A stretch of 36,233 bases of DNA from the NCBI GenBank assembly GCA_037143335.1, contig JBAWZA010000023.1:1-36233 (forward strand). The letters run 5' to 3'. Under the pieces are notes generated by a model. It did no database searches. It had not been told where the DNA came from and was given only the letters and a program-made list of their open reading frames with translations. Position numbers and translations under genes: made by a program. Positions 33,580-36,233 of this stretch are shown piece by piece. Source of the DNA: PALSA-1296 sp037143335. Lineage in GTDB: Bacteria > Bacteroidota > Ignavibacteria > Palsa-1295. How positions within the stretch are numbered: the first letter of the stretch is position 1; each line of letters starts with the position of its first letter.

Positions 33580-34656
33580 TCAACACAGTTTGTGTATATC
33601 ACCAAGCTCAGCGTTTGTGCAGTATGAAATGTCCAAGGGAGGATCGCTATTTTGTGATTGATCTGCAAATGGGTTAACCCCGTCGGTTACTGTTAACTCA
33701 TTCAAACTTCCATCATCGCACCTGAGCCATGATCGACCAGTTCGAGTATCCCAAACTAATTTGTCTGTCAACATCAGATTTGAACCGAGCGATACTCCTT
33801 CAGATTTTAGAGATGACTCAAATTTTTGTATTTCCGTCTCGGACATGGAGTCCAAAAATCGCTCAGATTCACAACAAAGTTTTCTAATAGTACCCGCATT
33901 ATCAATTCTTTTCCCTAATAATGGACTGTAGAACTTGTTGAGCCCCAGAGGCCACGGGCTACCGTAGAGATAAGCCTCAAAAAATTTTGATTCCAATTCC
34001 GATGAGTGACCTTTTAAAAAATCTTTTGTCTTATTGCAGCTATGAGTTAATTCGTGAGCTATAGTCGCTTGCAGCACTTCATTATGTCCGAAACCTGGAA
34101 CAGTAACATTATTATCAATCCGCGTGAAGTCTATGTGCAGTTCCTTGGTTTCCTCATCCCACCACGCAAGAGGCTTAAGCCCGTCTGGTCTTTGAGCTTG
34201 ATCTTCACAAACAATTGTCAACCCCAACTCAGGATGATCCTTATCAGGTATCGGATCGGAGAAATCAGTCTTAGGAATATTCATCAAACAGTCGAGCAAC
34301 TCATCCATGTCTTTATTACAACCGCCTATGATAGCTTTCATTTTTGAAATTTTATAGTCGATCATAGCCATAACAGCAGCCCAAGCTTCTTGGGCTCGAT
34401 TTGCATTGGATTCAGGACATTTCGAATCCTTCCCATGTTTGTCCTTTCTTCCTTTTATTGGAGGTATCTTATCACCATACTTTTCCATATTTGGGTCATT
34501 CGGAAAAGTAATATCGTACTTCCCTCCCTTGTCGATCGGACCCGTCCGCCCTTTACTCGGATCCTGGGTTGTATAGTAATGAGAAAAAAGCCCAGATCCT
34601 TCCATTCCTAACAATAAGCTCATGTCAAGCATCGGTCCAGATGGATTTGAGTCCAT
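33580..34656 (-). CDS. HExxH metallopeptidase-like protein (5' end probably frameshifted)
   Basis: From ATG 34656 this reads 358 residues. The zinc motif is H201-E202-L-T-H205 in 'QATIAHELTHSCNK'; Glu222 or Glu227 ('ELESKFFEAYLYG') is placed to be the third ligand of a gluzincin-type site. It is preceded by a beta segment ('KELHIDFTRI'), as is common in such peptidases. There are at least nine cysteines, with a CC pair near residue 255, pointing to an oxidising compartment, yet no signal peptide is seen. Coding-like sequence continues upstream of the ATG ('VPVEDIPTQDPRELEPSGW') with no start codon before a stop at 34786-34788. Removing one base of the G run at 34738-34742 joins it to an ATG at 34822, giving 413 residues. 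No family is recognised beyond the zinc motif. Confidence 0.75.
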   Translation of the reverse strand: MDSNPSGPMLDMSLLLGMEGSGLFSHYYTTQDPSKGRTGPIDKGGKYDITFPNDPNMEKYGDKIPPIKGRKDKHGKDSKCPESNANRAQEAWAAVMAMIDYKISKMKAIIGGCNKDMDELLDCLMNIPKTDFSDPIPDKDHPELGLTIVCEDQAQRPDGLKPLAWWDEETKELHIDFTRIDNNVTVPGFGHNEVLQATIAHELTHSCNKTKDFLKGHSSELESKFFEAYLYGSPWPLGLNKFYSPLLGKRIDNAGTIRKLCCESERFLDSMSETEIQKFESSLKSEGVSLGSNLMLTDKLVWDTRTGRSWLRCDDGSLNELTVTDGVNPFADQSQNSDPPLDISYCTNAELGDIHKLC

Positions 34657-34822
34657 TTTAGGTGGATCGGGGAAAGACCAGCCAGAAGGTTCGAGTTCCC
34701 GAGGATCTTGAGTTGGAATATCCTCAACAGGTACAACGGGGGTAGGGTGATCGTAATGACCATGGGTCCGGTTGGTTCCATTGACTCACATGATTCATAA
34801 ACCAAAATAAATCATCCCACAT
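34657..34822 (-). other. Probable 5' part of the HExxH gene, out of frame
   Basis: On the minus strand ATG 34822 opens 28 codons (MWDDLFWFMNHVSQWNQPD...), rich in Trp and Pro, up to a 5-base C run (plus-strand G run 34738-34742). With one base fewer in the run it continues into the HExxH frame without a stop. This start also leaves only 30 bases to the upstream gene, instead of 196, consistent with a compact cluster. It is either a real disruption or an assembly error. Confidence 0.55.
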
Positions 34823-34852
34823 AATACCCCCGTTTCTTTCAGTGAATAAGAA

Positions 34853-35539
34853 TTATTTGATTACAATCCACTCCATCTCAAAAACGCTCCAAACACCACC
34901 TGTAACCATGGCGAGTACCATCGAATAGACTCCCGGGCGGAGAAGCGAAACGTGTAATACTTGATTGCCTGTGATGCCACTACCGAATGAAATCACTGGC
35001 ACTGAACCTGTTGCGCTGTTCAAGAATTGACCGGACGTTGCCAGGTTATCTCTGACGGTGAGTTGCACGTTGTTATATGTTGAGGCTCCGAAGTTGATCT
35101 CAACTTGATTATCCCAAATCGCGCCAGCACGTAGGTATGCAATTTTATTAAGTGCAGATGGAATGTTCGCTCCAACATTTACCATCTGATGATTGAATGT
35201 CCATTGAAGTGCATCAGTCGTAGTAGCAGCATCGGTGATGTCGTATGACACTACCTTTGTATTCGCTCCAATATATACAAGCGGACTTGCTCCCCATGCT
35301 GATTGCAAAATGTTGGTGCTTCGTGTGAACGTACCGAGCGTTGCACCGAGACCTGCGTATTGCAGAATTGCTTTCGGATCAATGGGTTGAGCGACAGACA
35401 TATCCTGCCAGCCCGGTGTCGTAATCGCCATTTGTGGACGGAAGAATCCGTTTGACATCCGCATACCGGCTCCGTATCCGCCGTTGCCGTTCGAGTTTAC
35501 ATTTTGTGGACCGTAAGAGTCCGTTGGTGCTAATACCAT
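34853..35539 (-). CDS. Protein of unknown function, first gene of a three-gene cluster
   Basis: The ATG at 35539 is chosen because AAGGAG stands 5 bases before it, the best ribosome binding site in the window. This gives 228 residues without a signal peptide. The N-terminus is Asn/Gly-rich ('NVNSNGNGGYGAGMRMSNGFF'); the rest looks like beta-sandwich ('VQLTVRDNLATSGQFLNSATG', 'HVSLLRPGVYSMVLAMVTGG') ending in 'FEMEWIVIK'. An alternative start at 35617 would add a short hydrophobic segment ending 'VMAC' followed by 'GCNNNQKGEN', which resembles a lipoprotein signal; this cannot be ruled out. The family is unknown. It is followed after 30 bases by the restored start of the HExxH gene. Confidence 0.65.
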   Translation of the reverse strand: MVLAPTDSYGPQNVNSNGNGGYGAGMRMSNGFFRPQMAITTPGWQDMSVAQPIDPKAILQYAGLGATLGTFTRSTNILQSAWGASPLVYIGANTKVVSYDITDAATTTDALQWTFNHQMVNVGANIPSALNKIAYLRAGAIWDNQVEINFGASTYNNVQLTVRDNLATSGQFLNSATGSVPVISFGSGITGNQVLHVSLLRPGVYSMVLAMVTGGVWSVFEMEWIVIK

Positions 35540-35544
35540 ATTTT

Positions 35545-35550
35545 CTCCTT
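35545..35550 (-). promoter_or_regulatory. Strong Shine-Dalgarno sequence
   Basis: On the minus strand AAGGAG is followed by 5 bases (AAAAT) and ATG at 35539. None of the well-supported starts elsewhere in the window that I checked has a comparable site. It supports the 35539 start, though in the alternative lipoprotein frame the same bases would encode Lys-Gly-Glu. Confidence 0.6.
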
Positions 35551-35712
35551 TTTGATTGTTGTTACAGCCGCAAGCCATGACAGTGATTATGAAAAATGTT
35601 CTAAAAAAATCATCCATGCAATTGCATGAACTTGTTGATACAAAAATAAATAGGTTTGCTGAAAAACCCACCGAACCATGACCGAACTTAGACCGTACAT
35701 TTTACATTTTTT

Positions 35713-36057
35713 TTAGATTGCAGAAAAAAATACCATGAGGTCAAGCTCCGAGTCAAGTCCAAGCCTTTCCCGTATGTGTTGCCTGATTTTTTCTATGTCG
35801 CGCGGGCTAACCGAGAGCAAGCCTGCAATTTGATCTGTTGTCTTGCGTGCTCTTATTAGTGCGGCTACACAAGTTTGATGCCAAGTCAGTACGGATGAAA
35901 ATTTTTTACTGATTACCAAAAAATTCTCACCTAACAAACCTTTGGTTTCAAGTTCGACTCTGTCCCAGATGATCTCACGCTTAGTCCGCTTTATATTTAG
36001 CGGGGGGGGGGGGGGTAGTATTTTATTTTGTTTGAATTTTGTAACGAAATGAGGCAA
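35713..36057 (-). CDS. LuxR-type HTH protein fragment behind a homopolymer
   Basis: The last 60 residues are a clear LuxR/GerE-type DNA-binding domain: 'LTWHQTCVAALIRARKTTDQIAGLLSVSPRDIEKIR' in outline LT-x9-LIR-x5-QIA-x2-L-x-VSP-x-x-IE-x-IR, then 'IRERLGL'. A short helical segment ('RVELETKGLLGENFLVISKKF') precedes it, as in Bacteroidota regulators whose HTH follows a sensor or TPR region. The frame upstream runs through 14 C's, read as five prolines, to a TTG at 36057; no ATG is available. So the N-terminus is missing, frameshifted at the run, or starts at an internal TTG. It is next to and on the same strand as the three-gene cluster, so it may regulate it. Beyond 36058 the sequence is AT-rich with nothing recognised. 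Confidence 0.65.
   Translation of the reverse strand: MPHFVTKFKQNKILPPPPPLNIKRTKREIIWDRVELETKGLLGENFLVISKKFSSVLTWHQTCVAALIRARKTTDQIAGLLSVSPRDIEKIRQHIRERLGLDSELDLMVFFSAI
36002..36015. repeat. G14 mononucleotide tract
   Basis: Fourteen consecutive G's on the plus strand lie in the 5' part of the LuxR-type frame. This is the longest homopolymer of G/C in the window and a slippage hotspot, either in the organism or in sequencing. Confidence 0.9.
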
Positions 36058-36233
36058 GGAAAAAAAAAGCCGAAAAAATTAATGAAGAAAAGGAATAATT
36101 TAAACCTGAGATTTAATTTTTTTATTTCAAATCTTATGGATGTTTTTAGACGAATGTTATGTAGACCCAATGCCCTTATTTCCATTTTTTTGAAAAAACC
36201 TTGTTTTTTTGTTTATTTTTTATATTTCACATA

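Noticed and set aside
35997..36185. 62-codon minus-strand frame ending in the homopolymer
   Set aside because: Very Phe/Leu/Lys-rich translation of AT-rich sequence; could be a lost N-terminus of the LuxR-type gene but is not convincing by itself.

Overview
The window looks like chromosome of a member of the Bacteroidota/Chlorobiota side of the FCB group (Kapabacteria- or Ignavibacteria-like, inferred from gene content only). The reasons are a type IX secretion (T9SS) C-terminal sorting domain on an Omp28-like protein, a very large secreted protein with a TANFOR-like N-terminus next to a fibronectin-III protein, and the near absence of Shine-Dalgarno sequences before well-supported starts (sucD, ndk, gyrA, the E2 gene, purE). 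It is about 90% coding. Most of it is housekeeping, with an AT-richer, poorly recognisable block at the right end.

Layout. 1-342: direct repeats made of palindromic elements. 343-6863: two secreted-protein genes on the + strand (TANFOR-like giant and FN3 protein). 6864-7031: palindromic repeats between convergent genes. 7032-8204 (-): secreted PD40 beta-propeller protein. 8327-11458 (+): sucD, ndk, a Nudix hydrolase and a translationally coupled secreted protein, then tRNA-Thr(CGT). 11851-14403 (-): P2-type cation ATPase. 14719-21044 (+): small membrane/secreted protein, gyrA, YkuE-like metallophosphoesterase, and a 2-oxoacid dehydrogenase E2 with two lipoyl domains. 21067-21414 (-): YjbR-like protein. 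21546-23357 (+): DacB/PBP4. 23372-25617 (-): cystathionine beta-synthase followed by an orphan sugar-type ABC permease. 25725-27824 (-): T9SS-exported Omp28-like protein. 28007-29096 (-): Maf and a small secreted protein. 29170-32461 (-): purE, a truncated 3-hydroxyacyl-CoA dehydrogenase-like protein, a 3-hydroxyisobutyrate-dehydrogenase-like protein and a thiolase.

32914-36057 (-) is the part I cannot match to known functions: a LuxR-type HTH fragment behind a 14-base G/C homopolymer, then a compact three-gene cluster. The cluster holds a 228-residue protein with an unusually good ribosome binding site, a cysteine-rich HExxH metallopeptidase-like protein without a signal peptide whose 5' end is split by an apparent one-base shift in a 5-base homopolymer, and a 193-residue signal-peptide protein. 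This is my best candidate for an undescribed system; an effector/partner arrangement is only a hypothesis.

The clearest non-coding signal is a family of about 25-nt palindromes with a GTGG foot, found singly at the left edge and as inverted pairs at 6949-7019 and 31248-31298. This is the architecture of REP/BIME elements. Three intrinsic terminators are well supported (after ndk, after the T9SS gene, and after the small secreted protein beside maf). No CRISPR array, rRNA, transposase or replication origin was seen.
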